Below are positions 27,901-42,900 of a DNA stretch of 64,000 nt, piece after piece. The notes beneath the pieces are model-generated. The model was not told where the DNA came from and ran no database searches. It saw nothing but the letters and a program-made list of their open reading frames with translations. The stretch's first letter is position 1; each line of letters starts with the position of its first letter. The stretch spans positions 443,643-507,642 of the forward strand of contig VZQC01013830.1 of NCBI GenBank assembly GCA_009823505.1, in the 5' to 3' direction. A program made the translations under genes and the position numbers. Source of the stretch: Rhizomys pruinosus (taxonomy: Eukaryota > Chordata > Mammalia > Rodentia > Spalacidae).

Positions 27901-30900
27901 GAAGAAGGAATACAAGGAGACCTTCCCACTCACAGTAGCCTCAAAAACAAACCTAACCAAAGACACCGAAGATCTCTACAAAAACAAAAACAAAAACAAA
28001 ACCTTTAAACCCCTGAAGAAAGAAATTGAAGAAGACCTCAGAAGATGGAAAGATCTCCCATGCTCATGGATTGGGAAAATTAACATAGTAAAAATGTCCA
28101 TTCTACCCAAACTAATATACAGATTCAACGCAATCCCAATTAAAATCCCCAAGAGTTTCTTCACAGGCCTGGGGAAAAAAGTCCTAATTTCATATGGAGA
28201 AACAAAAGACCCCCAATAGCCAAAGCAACCCTGAGCGAAAAGAGCAATACAGGGGGTATCTCTATACCAGACTTCAAACTATACTACAGGCCTATAGTCA
28301 TAAAAACAGCCTGGTACTGGCACAAAAACAGACCTGTTGACCAATGGAACAAAATTGAAGATCCAAACTTGAGCACATACAATTTCAGCCACCTCATATT
28401 TGACAAGGGGGCCAAGAAGACACAGTGGAGGAAAGACAGCATCTTCAGCAAGTGGTATTAGCAAAACTGGATCGCCACTTGTAGAAGAATAAAGTTAAAC
28501 CCCTACCTCTTGCCCTGTACAAAAGTCAACTCCAGATGGATCAAAGACCTCAATGTGAAACCCCAAACTCTGAATGTCATAGAAGAAAAAGTTGGCAGCA
28601 GCCTACAAGACATAGGCATAGGAAAAGACTTCCTAAATCAGACAACAGCTGCACAAGAAATAAGATGGACAATTGACAAATGGGACCTCATTAAAATCAA
28701 AAGCTTCTGAAGATCATAAGAAACAATCAAGGAAGTGAAGAAAAAACCCACAGAGTGGGAGGAAACCTTCACCGCAGATACATCTGACAAAGCATTGATT
28801 TCCAGAGTATATAAACTGCTCAAAAAACAAAGAAGAAAGAAAACAAATGACTCACTCAAAATATGGAGCAAAGAGCTGAACAGAGACTTCACAAGTGAGG
28901 AATTAGAGATGGCTGAGAAACATCTTTAAAAATGTTCAACATTGGGCTGGAGAGATGGCCTAGCGGTTAAGAGCGCCGACCGCTCTTGCAGAGGACCCGG
29001 GTTCGATCCCCAGCACCCACATGGTGGCCGAGAACCGTCTGAAACTCCAATTCCAGGAGAACTCCAGTTCCAGGGGAATCTGAGACTCTCTTCTGACCTC
29101 CGCGGCATTGCACGACATGGGTGCAGAGACCTGCATGCAGACAGTACATTCATACACATACGGAAATAAATATAATAATAAAAAAAATGTTCAACATTGC
29201 TAATAATTAAGGAAACGCAAATTAAAACCACTTTTAAGATATCATCTCACTCCAATAAGACTGACTAGGATCAAGAAAACAAATGATACCAAGTGCTGGA
29301 GAGGTTGTGGAGAAAGGGGAACACTCATCCACTGCTGGTGGGAATGTAAACTTGTACAGCCACTATGGAAAGCAGTGTGGAGAACCCTTGGAAGACTCAA
29401 AATGAGCTTGCTACCTGACCCAGTCATACCACCCCTGGGTATATACCCACAAGACTTATCTTACCACAGAGATACATGCACAGCCATGTTTATTGCAGCT
29501 CTCTTCACAATAGCAAAAAGCTGGAACCAATCCAAATGCCTGTCCACTGACAAGTGGATAGAGAAAATGTGGTACATCTACACAAAAGGAGCTCTATGCA
29601 GCAGTAAAGAAAGATGACATCATGAACTTTGCAGGAAAATGGATGGAACTAGAAGATATTATGTTAAGTGAAGTCATGCAGTCCCAGAAAAACAAACAAC
29701 GAATGGTATCCCTCATCTGTGGATGCTGGCGCCAATTACCTAGTTGTATTTCTTGTGCAGGGCTCCTTGAGCTTTTTTCCAAGTAGTTGGGAGTGATGCA
29801 TATTGGGAAGAGCAACAACAACAACGGAAAAGACTGCATCAAAGAACTGACTGAAATGGTGAACTTCTGTTCAAAAGAGTCAACTTCTACATTGAGAATC
29901 TTGAGAAAGACTGAGAAAAAGATGAAAAACATTTTTGGCAAGAATGCATGAGCTCTGGTGGGGTGGGGGGGTAGGGTGGGGGACACAGGTCTAAGATTTG
30001 ATTTGTAACATAATCTTGTACAAAAAAAAATATATAAAACAGTAAGAATGTGAAAAAAATAAGAATAAAGCAAGAATAAAGGGAGAATTACTTTCAAGCT
30101 GTAAAAGCCTATTATGAACCTATACCAATAAGATAGTCTGATACTGACTCAGGAAAAGGTCCATCCAGAAACAGTTCTAAATTTGAAGAAGAGGCACTGT
30201 AAATTGGTGGAGAACGGAGGTGTTATAGTTTCATTTCTGTGTCTGTGTCCACTGAAGGGAGGGAAGGCTTTCACTCACACTGCCTGGCTACAGTCTATCA
30301 CTGCAGGGAAGCCACAGAGGCAGAACCTTAAGACAGCTTTCACACCACATCCAAGTCAAGAGCTGAGAGAAAGGAATGCACCCATGCTTCCAGGCTGCTC
30401 TCTGCACACTTTCTCCACTCATACAGCTCAGGGCCCAGCCTAGGGAATGGCACCACCCATACCAGGCTGGATCTTCCTACATCAATGAAAAATGAGGACG
30501 GCTCCCCACAGACATGTTCATAGGTCAACATGACATAGAAAATCCCTCTTGGGGGCTGGAGAGATGGCCTAGCAGTTAAGGGCACTGACTGCTCTTTCAG
30601 AGGACCTGGGTTCAATCCCCAGCACCCAGATGGCGGCTGAGAACCGTCTGAAACTCCAATTCCAGGAGAACTCCAGTTCCAGGGGAATCCAACACCGTCT
30701 TCTGACCTCCGCGGCATTGCACGACACGGGTGCACAGACTTGCATGCAGACAGTACATTCATACACATAGAGAAAAAAAAATTAAAAAAAAAAAGAAAAT
30801 CCCTCATTAAGACTCTCTTCCCAAGCGATTCTATGTTGTGGCAAGTTGGCATCTAACCATCTCAGATGGTACATTCAACTTGAAAAGTATTGGGGGAAAG

Positions 30901-33900
30901 GGGATATTTATTTGAAAACAAGTTAAATCCATACCTCGTACAATCATAAAAGTAAATGACAAGAGTAACTAGAAGAATGTTGGAAGAAGATATGTGAGAC
31001 TTTGGAATATTTTTATTTTTTTTTAATTTTATTTATTTCTGTATGTGTATCAATGTACTGTCTGTGTGCAGGTCTGTGCACACGTGTTGTGCAATGCCGC
31101 GGAGGTCAGAAGAGGGTGTCGGATTCCCCTGGAACTGCAGTTCTCCTGGAATTGGAGTTTCAGACAGTTCTCAGCCACCATGTGGGTGCTGGGGATCGAA
31201 CCCGGGTCCTCTGTAAGGGCGGCTGGCGCTCTTAACCACTAGGCCATCTCTCCAGCCCCGGAATATTTTGATTTTTAGACAGCATTTTTTGATGTTGCCT
31301 GGGCTGGTCTCTAACACCTGAGCTCAACTGATTCTCCTGTCTCAGCCTGCAGAGGAGGTGGAACTTCACGAGCAGGTTTTGGAAGACCCTTTCAAGTCAC
31401 ATGCAAGAGGTCAAGCTGCAAAGAAAATGATTAATATCCTGGATCATGCCAAAATTTTAGAATATTGCTTTTAAAAATTATAAATTATAAAAAGTGAAAA
31501 GATTTAAGGCAGAGAACATTTGTTGTAGATTAAATCATATATACTGTATTTCAATGTAAACCTATGGCAGTTGGTTCTCACCTTCCATATGTGGGTCCTG
31601 GGGATAGGACTCACGTTGTCTGGTGCAAGTGCCTTTACCCACTATGCTGGTTTGAACTGTCAACTGAACATATCCTAGAATCACTTGGGAAGAGAGTCTT
31701 AATGGGGAATTTTCTAGATCAGATTGGTCTGTGGGCAGCTCTGTGAAGACTGCCTTATTAGTTGAAGACCCAACCCATTGAGGGCAACACTATTCCCTGG
31801 TCAGAGTCCTGAGCAGCAGAAGTGAGGAGACGTTAACTGAGACCACGAGCGTGTATGTTTGCATGTATGTAGGCATGCATGTATGTAGGCAGGCATGTAT
31901 GTGTGCTTTCTTTGCTCTTGATTGTGGATATGATGTGGCTAGCTGCTTGAGTTCCTTTTTTTTCTGACACCCCAAAATGATGGACTATAATCTGTAACTA
32001 TAAGTCAAATGATCTGTTTTGGCTAGGTTTTTGTCACCTTGACACAACTAGGGACATCTGGAAAGAGAGAAGCTCAGTTGAGGGATCTCCTCCTTTGATT
32101 GGCTTGGGGACATGTATGTCTATGGGGAATTTTCTGGTTGCTAATGTGGAAGGGCCCAGCCCTCCGTGGGCAATTCATTCCCTTAGGCAGCTGGGACCAG
32201 GCTGTATAAGAAAGGCAGAGGAGGCTGGAGAGATGGCCTAGCGGTTAAGAGCGCCAACTGCTCTTGCAGAGGACCTGGGTTCGATCCCCAGCATCCACAT
32301 GGCGGCTGAGAACCGTCTTTAACTCCAGTTCCAGACGAATCCGACACCCTCTTCTGACCTCCACGGCATTGCATGACACAGGTGCACAGACCTACATGCA
32401 GACAGTACATTCATACACATATGAAAATAAAAAAATAAAAAAAGGCAGAGATAACAAGCCTGAGTAAGCAGCTTTCCTCTGTGGGCTCTGTTCTAGTTCC
32501 TGCCTCTAGGTTCCTGCCCTGAACTTCTTCAATGACCGGCTGTGAACTGTAAGATAAAATAAACCCTTTCCTCCCCAAGTTGGTTCTGATTAGTGGTGTT
32601 TTGCTTTGTTTTGTTTTGTATTGTTTTGTCTTTTTTGAGACAGTGTCTCCTTGTAGCCCCAGCTGTCCTAGAATTCACTATATAGACCAGGCTGGCTTTG
32701 AACTCACAGAGATCTGCATGGCTCTGCCTCCCGAGTGCTGGGATTAAAAGGCAAACACCACCGTGCCCAGCTTCTGATCAGTGTTTTATCACAACAAACC
32801 AGAAGGTAAACCTTTTCTTAAGTTGTATATTGTCAGGGTGTTTGTCACAGCCACAGAAATGAAACCAGAATCCCCCTGGACCAGCTCACCAGTCCCTGAA
32901 TTACATATTCTTGCTGAAAAGTTTTGGAGGTTGTGCTGCAGCCCTGAATGAGTTAATTCAGAACAGCACGAAATTCAGGAATTTTTGAACTGGCAGCTCA
33001 GCCCTGACAGGGAAGGAGTGATTGAAACCAGATCTCCTTCTATAAACCTGTCTTTGGAACACCAGAATTGGGGTCCAGCTGCTAACCCTCGATTCCTTTG
33101 TTCCATGGGAAAGCCATCCTGGGACAGTCTGCTTTGATTTAATGTCTACCTCTACTCTTAGTGGTGATGCCCATCATTTGCTGGACTTCCTCCTTGCTCT
33201 TACCAGGATTTACGCCTGCTCTTAATGGCTAAGCACCCACCACAAGGTTATTACTTCACCTAAAGCTTTATCTCTTGGAACTGTCTTTCCCCAACTCCTT
33301 TGTGTGAAGCACATTCCTAGCCCTTTTCTAGGGCTTTTCTGGGTCACATGTTCTCTCCCTATAAATATATGCTTGAAAAGAGATTTGGAGGAGGAGAAGA
33401 GAGATTTTTTGTCTAAGAAGAACTTTGCTATATAAGATTTTCCCTTCGAATAAAAAAAATTTGCTTGAGGGCTGGAGAGACGGCCTAGCGGTAAAGAAAG
33501 AGTGCCCACCACTCTTACAGAAGACCTGGGTTCGATCCCCAGCACCCACATGGCGGCTGAAAACTGTCTTAACTCCAGTTCCAGGGGAATCCGACACCTT
33601 CTTCTGACCTCTGCGGCATTGCACAACACAGATGCACAAACACTACATGCAGACAGTACATTCATACACATACAAAAATAAATAAAAATTAAAAAAAAAA
33701 AGAAACTTGCTGGAAAACCTATTCAGAACTTGTGTGATTTGCACCTAAAGAGGGTTTTACGGTAAGCAGCAAGTTCTCCTGGAGCCAATCTCCAGTGGCT
33801 CACCGCAGCTCACTAGGAGCAAGAAGTGGGCCTACACCCCCACAAGGTTGAATTGTATAAGCTAGCAATTTTATGCAGTAAAACCTAGTTACAAGAACTA

Positions 33901-36900
33901 CCTCCAGGCCTGGTGAAGTGACTCAGCGGGTAAAGACAGCATAAGCCTGATGACTACGTTTGATCCCTGGAACCCATGTAATGGTGGAGAGAATGGACTC
34001 CACAAAGTTGTCCTCTGACTTCCACATGCACACCATGTCATGTGTGTACCCACATACACATATAATATACATAAGAATAAAAATAAAGTTCATGTCAAGA
34101 AATAAAGAACTACCTCTACATTTGCTGTAGGCATTATCTCCATGTTCTTTCTCTATACTACATGAATGGGATGGGAGCAAGCAAGGCAACCTTAGAAGCC
34201 ATGTGTTAAATACAGCAGGGTTTCTAGCAGCCTGACCACATGCACAGAGCAGTTGCTGACCTGAACACTCGCCCAGGACTGTTGCATCAAAATGAAATAA
34301 ACTTCTTATCTCTATGCTGTTATGTTTCTTGAGTTAATTTGTTACCATGCTATATTTAGCACCAGTTATCATAAGTAAATATAAATTTAAAATAAAAATA
34401 ACTACACTGATGAAGACCAGCAACCCAATCACCAAATAGGCAAAGAATATGAACAGAAAATTCATAGAAGAAATTCATATAGTCTTTAAAAATTTTTTTT
34501 GAGTGTATGAGTGTATTGTTTGCATGTATGTAAGTGCCTCTGTGTCATGCAATGCCTGAGGAGGTCAAAAGAAGGTGTTGGATTCCCTGGAACTGGAGTT
34601 ACGGATAGTTGTTAGCCACCATGTGGGTGCTGGGAACTGAATCCAGGGCCTCTCCAAGAGTAGTTAGTTCTCTTAACTGCTGAGCCATCTATACAGCCCC
34701 TCATATAGTCCTCAGAGTTGTGAAAAGTACTGAACCTTCCTTAGTAATCTGGAAACTAAAAACAAGGAAGGAAATCACCAAAGCAATAATAATTCAAGAA
34801 CATTTTCTTGAATTGAAAAGACAAGTTTTCCTATTAAAAGGGTTCATCAAGGGATCTAGGGAAAAGCCCCTAAGATCCTGGAAGGAGACAGATCACACAT
34901 TCAAATGGGAGAAATGAGGAGAGAGGCCTCTTGGAAAGAGTTGACAGGGTAAGAGAAGTCAGCAAGGCAGGCTAAAGCCACCAATGATGGGAAGCTTTCA
35001 TGCTCCCAGATTTGAATGGTGAGGGCTAGGAGTGGTAACCTGAGCCTGTAGGAGAGAGCCAGGATCACAGAGAGGAAGCCAGGAATACGGACCCCAACCT
35101 TAGCCTCCTGCACCTGCTACTCCTTACCACTTCTCAAGCAGAAGCCAGCAAAGCAAGGGATCCATCATGCCATTCATAAAGGCTGGCCTCTTAGCGGTTC
35201 AGTGCATGGTTGGAGGAGGGCAAAGAGGATGTCTGCAATAGTCAACCAAGGCTATCTGCCAAACACATCGATGCATGCCTGTGATCCTTCTAAATGTCAG
35301 GGATAATGAAAGAGTCCTGGGAGGTTCCAAAGGTAAAAACTTGACTATTTAAAAACAGTTGGGAAACAGAAATGCACCAGAGTCTATAAAAGAAACAGTA
35401 TAAGCCAGAAGACGATGGAGCAAGCCCTCAAAATTTGAGGGTAAATCAGTGCCACTTAGTTAAACCATCAGAGTGTGCAAACAGGATAAAGAGATTCTAA
35501 AAACTGTAAATCCCTGTGTCCTTTCTCCACAGTGGAACCAAGGCACTGTACACTCTAGGGCCAGACACCGTTCATGCTGGGTTACATTTTTGTTTCTATT
35601 ATTTTGGATGTTTTTATTAGTGTATGTTAATTAAACACAATAATGGTATCACTAATTTTTTCATTTTTCGCCTCCCCATCCATCCCTCTCCACTCTGGCT
35701 CCCACACTGCTCTCCTTCCCAACTGGTCCTGCTTCCACTTTCATGACTTTTGTTCACATGCAGATTCCACACATGAACGAAAGGATGTGTATTAGTCACT
35801 TTTCTGTTGCTGTGATAAACCACCATGACCAAGGGAACTTATAAAAGAACAGTTTATTTGAGCTTATGATTGATGGTTCCAGGGAATCAGAGTCCATTGT
35901 GGCGGGAGGCATGGTGGCCGGGGCTGGAGTAGCAAGCCGAGGTTCACATCTTGCAATGAGTACGGTCAAGAGAGAGAGAGACTGGAGACCACAAGGCTTG
36001 TTAAACTCACTAAGCCCACCCCCAATGATGCACTTCCTCCAGCACGGCCACACCGTCTAAGACCTCCAAGAACAGGGCCACCAACTGGAGACAAAATGTC
36101 TGAATACTTAAAGCCTATGGGGGACACTCTCATTCGAACCACCACAGGATGTATGTAACATGTGTCTGTGTCAGGCTTCTTTCACTTAAAACTATGATCT
36201 CCAGCACTGGGTGACATTTGAGCGGCCTCCTATTGTGGGGAATCCAGCTTGAATTGCAGGTTAGCTTTCCAACTAGCATGCCTCAGGGCACTGCGTGGCT
36301 GAGGGTCTGACCCTGCCCCAAGGAGGAGCAAGCAACATGGCCTAGGTGCCTGATGCTGGGTGGGGCAACTGTGTGCAGTGGCATGGCATTGGGGGACTTA
36401 TGATTGGTCCTCGGAACTGACGTCATTTGGTTTATAAAAGCAAGCTGTAGCAAGGAATAAATTTTAATTTCATAGTAACATCATCACAGAATTCCCGGCT
36501 GTTATTTTTAATTATTGCGCACATACAGGCTAAAGTAGGCCTGCATTTCATTCGGGTGGCCAGTGGATTGGAAAAAGGCTCCCCTTTGGGGACCACCAAT
36601 TTGGGTAGCTGGTGTTATGAGTGGGTATTGGCTGAAGGGAGGTGATCAGCCATCAGCCTGAAATTCCTGTCCCGGCTCTGGGCAGGTGGGAAGTCATGGC
36701 CAAGAGTGGAACACATGTCTCGTGGGTCCAGGCTAAGGGCCTGAGTTGGAAGTACCACTCAGGCTGGGCTATGGGAAGTAGCCAGCTGGCCTCTGCGCTA
36801 CTGTGTTCTCATTCCCCTTAGCAGGGCTACATGGTCCCTGTTTGGCATAAAAAGAAAGCTTCCTACATCCTATGAGCACAATTATATTACAAAAGATGTT

Positions 36901-39900
36901 TCCAAGCATGGAAGTACCACAGCAGTCCTGCTGAGGAAGCTACTGGAGGATGCAGGCCGCAAAAGAGAAGAAAACCACACAGGACCCAGGGGGCAGATGA
37001 GAGGGCTCCCAGGAAGATGATCAAGAGAAAGAACCAAGACAGCAACTGTGGGCCTGGCCTGTAGAACAAGGTGCTTAGAATGAAGCTGGAAGCTGGAAGC
37101 TGGAAAGCTCCAGGTCACACTACCTCCCAAAGTGACAGACTTAGGTGTTTGACTGCACTGGGGAATCTTCAAGAATTTTAAAAGTCTGAAGAGGTAAGCC
37201 AGGCGTGGTGGCGCACACCTTTAATCCCAGTACTCTGGAGGCAGAGGCAGGTGGATCTCTGTGAGTTCAAAGCCAAGCCTGGTTTACAGAGTGAGTTACA
37301 GGACAGTTGGGGCTACAGGGAGACCTTGTCTCAAAAAGACAAAATAAAATAAAATAAAATAAATAAATAAATAAATAAATAAATAAAAAAGAAAGAAAGA
37401 TGGTGGTCAAACAGGTAAAAGAAAGCAAAAAGTTGAGAATAGTTACATCAGGAGTAGGAAAACCACAGTGGTGGGGGTGGGGTGGGGGTGGGGGTGGGGT
37501 GGGCTTCCAAACATTTTTATTATGTGTGTTTCAGTTCTATCTACTTTATAAAAGTCCAAGTGGACAACTTTGATGAAATTAAGTATTAAAGTACATAAAA
37601 GCTGGGAGTGGTGGTGCATGCCTTTAACCCCAGCACTTGGGAGGCAGAGGCAGGTGGACCTCTGTAAGACTGAGGCCAGCCTGGTCTACATAGTGAGTCA
37701 TAGGACAGCTAGGGTTATAGGGAGACCCTGTCTCAAAAAAACAAAAAATCAAAACAAATAAAATGCAATAGAAGATGGGATACTTGGGGGGAACAGAGGG
37801 GAACCCACTGTTTATGTAACATAGCGTTTGAAATGGCCAAAGTTTGACCCTATTAAAATACCCTGGGAATGTCAGTTTATAGACAAGAGGGAAAGGGAGG
37901 TTTACACTGGATAAAATAAAGTTCAAAAAGTAATTTTAAATGGAAGGCTGATGTATTTAAGCAGGTGTAGGCATGATACTTACAATTTTAGCAAGATCTT
38001 TCATTCCTTTTTTTATCTCTTTCCTTTTCTGGGAAAACATTTTAATCTCCATTCTGATAGCCTGAAATGGAAAAGCATATCAACCTAACAAAGCAAGAGA
38101 AGTTGACAGGGAGGGATGACAGGTGCTTAGACAGATACTGAGATAGAACTTCCCTGAAACAGCAATGAAACACTTGCAAAGGCTGTAGATAAAATATCTG
38201 CATTTGGGCTGGGGAGATGGCTTACCTTGTAAGCACTTGCCATACAAGTGTGAGAACTGGGGTTCAGGTCGTCAGAAACCCATGTAAATGCCTGGTAGGC
38301 ATAGTGACCCATCTGGAAATCTGAGAGGGGAGGATCCCCAGAGCAAGCTGGCTAGCAACACTAGCTACATCTGTGAGCTCTGGGATTGATTGAGAAGCCC
38401 TGCTTCAGGGAATAAATAAGATGGAAGAGCAACGGGGGGGGGGGGATAATTCTGGACATCAACGGTAGGCAGGCCTCTACGTGCACGCCCACATGCACGC
38501 CCACATGCACGTGCACGCTCACATACACATGCACGCCCACATGCACACACCAAACAGGGAAAAGAAAAATCCATGAAATCATGCCCCTGTGATACCCTGC
38601 TTAAATCTAGTGGTATTCATAAGTGACCTCTGAAGCCAATGGAAACGGATGTCATTTACACAGCCCATGGAGAGAAAACAAGTGATGAAAAGTTAAAGAG
38701 CAACTAAGTGACAAAGAAAGACTAACATAATGTGCTTTTCAGTCCTGAACTTGAGTGCGACCAAGCAACCAGGCAGGATCCGGACACAAGCGGCCATCAA
38801 TCAGCCTGCTGCTGCCCACGACACCTCCTAATGTCCTGAGTCCCTTCTTCTCCCAGCCCACCCCTTTAAGACACGCATCCATCAAAACTCACTCCAAAAT
38901 GTGGTATCACAGATCATTCCTGGCTTTGGCTTTCCTGCATACTTTTGTTGGGTTTCATGTTAACTTAAGTATAGTTCTTAAAGCTTGAATAATTTAAGCT
39001 AAAAACCTGGGTGAAGCTTAGGTGTGTACATGCTGTTTGCTTTCAGGAACGTTACTGGTGCAATGATGTCTCCTTCAACATTCTAACTCTCCCCTAGGCT
39101 TCCACAGGAAATGAATGTAGCTGGCATACACAGAGTGTATTTCAAACCTGTCCCATGCTCTGTAAATACCTCTTCATTTTTTTTTTGGATCCAGGAAATT
39201 TCCTTTTTTTCCTCAGTGGTAACTAATTCCTCTTGTGATGAGTCCACGGTCAATTTAGTCTGAGAGAGATTAGGAGGAGAGATGTATTTGTTAAAACCTC
39301 ATCCAACACTTCTCCAGGCTTACTTCACATAACTTCATTGAATTCCTTCACTTCTGTCACATTGAAAAAAATAACACCAAACATGTGCCTGCCTAAGACA
39401 TAAGCTTTAATTTCTACAAGTCTGCTACCACAGAAATTTTTAAAAAGTTCTAAAGCCTAATAATATGGCATTACATGAAGTAAGATCACTCGATAGTGTT
39501 TAAAATGAACAGCTGCTTTGCAAGTGACTGAGAAAGTCGCTGAGAAAGCACAAGTGATGACGCAGATTGAAGCAAGGTCAAATCCCGCCTCCTCCCATAG
39601 CTGTGGACCATGGTTCCTGCACATCCTGCCTTGCCAATTTACTGTCTGCTCATTCTTTGGAGGTTTTAACACACTCTACCACACAGTTTCCAGCTCCTCT
39701 TTGTGCCCAGTGTCTGGGACACTCTGGGGCGTCTCAGCCTCATGGGTGAGTTGTGACCTCGCTGGCTGACCCTCACTCTCTTGTGCCTCTCTGACTTTTT
39801 CCTGCCTTTCCAGACGCAGCTCTCTCCTGGTCCCTTCTGCTTCTCACCATTAATTCTCCCATCATGACCTTCCCTAGTTTGTTTAAAAATATACTTTTTA

Positions 39901-42900
39901 CTGAATTTTTGTGGATTTCATGCAATACATCTAATCACATTTAGCCTCCTCCTTTCCCTGTGTGCGTCCTCCCCTACAGCCCACCCACACGACTTCATGC
40001 ATTCTGTTATATATGTTAAGGCCTATTAAGTTTGCCTACCCAGCTCTCTCTGGGTCTGAGTTCATCCATCCACTGGACTTGTTCAGCCTGTGTAGCATCA
40101 CTCCCTTAAAGAAGATCAACTGTCCCTCACCCAGCAGTGATCATAGTTCCTCAGCAAAGGCTGTGGCCTCCCGTCCACTTCCCCAGTTCCATGCTGGTTT
40201 TTGTCTGGGTTTTCATGGGTCTTGTGTGTGCTGTCAACTGCTGTAAGTTCTTATGACCAAGGACCCAGGAGGCTGTAAGACTCTTTCCTTATGGCCACAC
40301 ACCTTCTCCCCTGGCTCTTACAATCTGTATCTTTAAAGTCAATCCTTGTGCCCTTGACTGTCAAATCAACATCTATGGTCTTGGCCTCTCTCCAGAACTT
40401 AAGGTTCACCTATCCAGTGTCCTAGGCCTTTTTTTTTTTTAAATCTCTCCTCAAACTCGGCATGGATAAAACTGACTTCAGATCTTGTCTTTGTCTCCAC
40501 AGAGGCTGGCTCCCCCATGTCCATACCATCCTCATGCAGAGTGCCACCTTCTACACAGCTGTTCAAAGAAAAGAGCCTACACGTCATCTTCTTCCTCTCC
40601 CTCTATGCCCATCCTTTGGCAAGTCCTACCAGTTCTGCCTCAGAATTCGATCTGGAACCCATTACTTGTGCTCTCCACAGCCCTCCCCACTGCTATAGCT
40701 TCTCAAGTAATCTCCATGCTCCCACTCTGTCACCTACAGGAAATATTCTCCACAAAGCAGCAAGTGATCACTACGAAACTGAAAACCAGGTCTTATTAGT
40801 CCTCTGCTTCAAAAGATTCTCATCATGTGCAAAATAAAACCCAAGGTCAGTCTGTCTTCCTCCCCTGTCTCTGTTCCATTGTGAGGACTGCTCCCTCCTT
40901 GCTTGATTCAACTGGACAGGCAGAGCTTCCCACAGCATATGGCAAGCCCATTTGCTCCTTTGCCTTGAGTTCTCTTGCCTTTCTGCCTGTCTCTTTGCAA
41001 ATGGGCACCCTCTTTTAATTCAGATATTAGCTTATGGAGAGGCTATCCCAATAATCAGTATTATATCATCCTATTCTTATTCCACAGATAAAGTTCGACA
41101 CCTTTTCATACGTTTAGAATATCTTGTTTACAGTTCCATCTATCCCAGACTCCAGACTAACACTGTGAAAGTTCCTAGCAAGTCTTTGTTGAATGACTGT
41201 TGGGTTTTTTTTTTTTTTTTTTTTCCCCGGTCTTTTCAAGACAGGGTCTCCCTGTAGTCCCAGCTGGCCCGGAACTCACTCTTTAGAGCAGGCTGGCCTT
41301 GAACTCACAAAGATCCATCTGCCTCTGCCTCCTAAGTGCTAGGATTAAAGGCGCACACCACCATGCCTGGTTTGAATCAGTGTTATTTTATAGCCAGACA
41401 CACCCTAAATCATGAATGTGATATGAAAATAGACTGTTTTGACCAACGACTGATACTGCTAGCTGCTTTTTTCTGAGAAAGCCCACATCTTATAATATGG
41501 TTAAAATGAGACTTAAGATGTAATATTTATGACCACTTGGAGAAAAGCTGAATGTTTCCTCTCAGATGTAACTTATATTGTATTTTAGAAATGCGGGGCG
41601 TGGTGGCACACATCTTTAATCCTAGCACTTGGGAGGCAGAGGCAGGCGGATCTCTGTGAGTTCAAGGCCAGCCTGGTATACCTGGATAAGGAGAAACAGA
41701 ATTAAATTTGTGCTTAGAAAACTATAAACTGAAAACTTCTATGTGATTTATAAAGAAAGAGCAAGAAAGGAAGCTAGCTACAGCGGATTCAGATGATGAT
41801 TCGTCTTCCTGCTCCTCTTGCAAGTAAAGTCTCAATGTAGCCAAATAATTATTCTCTCTTTTAGCAGTGCTGCTCAGAACATCTGACAGTTGCTGGCTAT
41901 ATTGAAGGATGTCATTTGCTAAGTTTGTTCCAAGTCGCCTATGATAATAAAAAGAAAAAACACATAGCTATAAAATTACAATTATTTAGCAATATTATTT
42001 CCAGGTAACTATACAAAGAAATATGAATTAATTCTTCACAGTTCCCTTTAGTTCTTATTAGATCTATACTTCTCAGAAGAGAACCAACCATTTTATGGGG
42101 TCTGAGACATAAGTTCATGATCTTTCTTGGGTGATTTCTCCTCATGTTGCCTCGTACCCTCTCTCAGCCTGGCCTTTGGCTACCACACAGAACAGCCACT
42201 GCTTCCACTGAGCCCCCAGAATGCACCAAGCTGTGAGACACTGTACTGCTTCAATTGCATGAGCTCCTTACTACACTTAACCTCACAGCACATTTCAAAG
42301 GGTTACTTCTATCCAAGATACCAGGGCAACTGTACCAGTTAGCATCACTGGGAGGGATTAGGAAAACACATGCCAAGTTTTATCTGTAGACATTCTGATG
42401 CAGGCAGAATGGATGGCCCCAGATATGCACATCCAGCAAGTTCACAGAAGCTCCAGACCCCAACCTTGAGTAAGATTTTTACAGATGACTGAAAGGTATT
42501 CTAAGAAGCTTAAGCACAGAAGCTCCTAAGTCCTAGATCAAGGTTTCAAACACAAATTTGTTTAGAGTTCAGGTAATTACAGATGGTTGGAAGAGTCTTT
42601 ACTTCCATCAATAGGGATCTTGCCTGTGTCTGCTATTTCCTGAGATGGTATTTATTCTCTGACTGTAAAGGTATGTTAGGACTTATTTAACAAGGCACAA
42701 GTTTATATTCTACTCAGGAGTCCACGTATAAAATGGGTATGATGATGCAGTCTTAAAACGAGCTCTTGAAATAAATGATTATCCAAATTATTATGATACA
42801 AAACCGTAATATTGAATATTTTCAACATGTCACCAAGAAAGGCTGTTACATTGCTGTTTTAATGTTACTGTTGTCAGAATGAATTGTACATCATAAGAGA

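Larger units (their letters stand above)
32015..32870 (+). repeat. Rodent interspersed repeat split by two SINEs
   Basis: TTTGTCACCTTGACACAACT start, TCTCCTCCTTTGATTGGCTT, then after the SINE at 32221 CTGCCTCTAGGTTCCTGCCC and AAATAAACCCTTTCCTCCCC; a B1 interrupts it at 32610-32770. Confidence 0.65.

Noticed and set aside
27815..29617. Several open frames with reverse-transcriptase-like protein
   Set aside because: They are pieces of one 5'-truncated L1 ORF2 with frameshifts, stops and a SINE in the middle; not a host gene and not active.
40462..41257. Overlapping plus-strand frames of about 100 codons
   Set aside because: No recognisable domain, no splice or codon pattern, and the sequence looks like old LINE-like remains.
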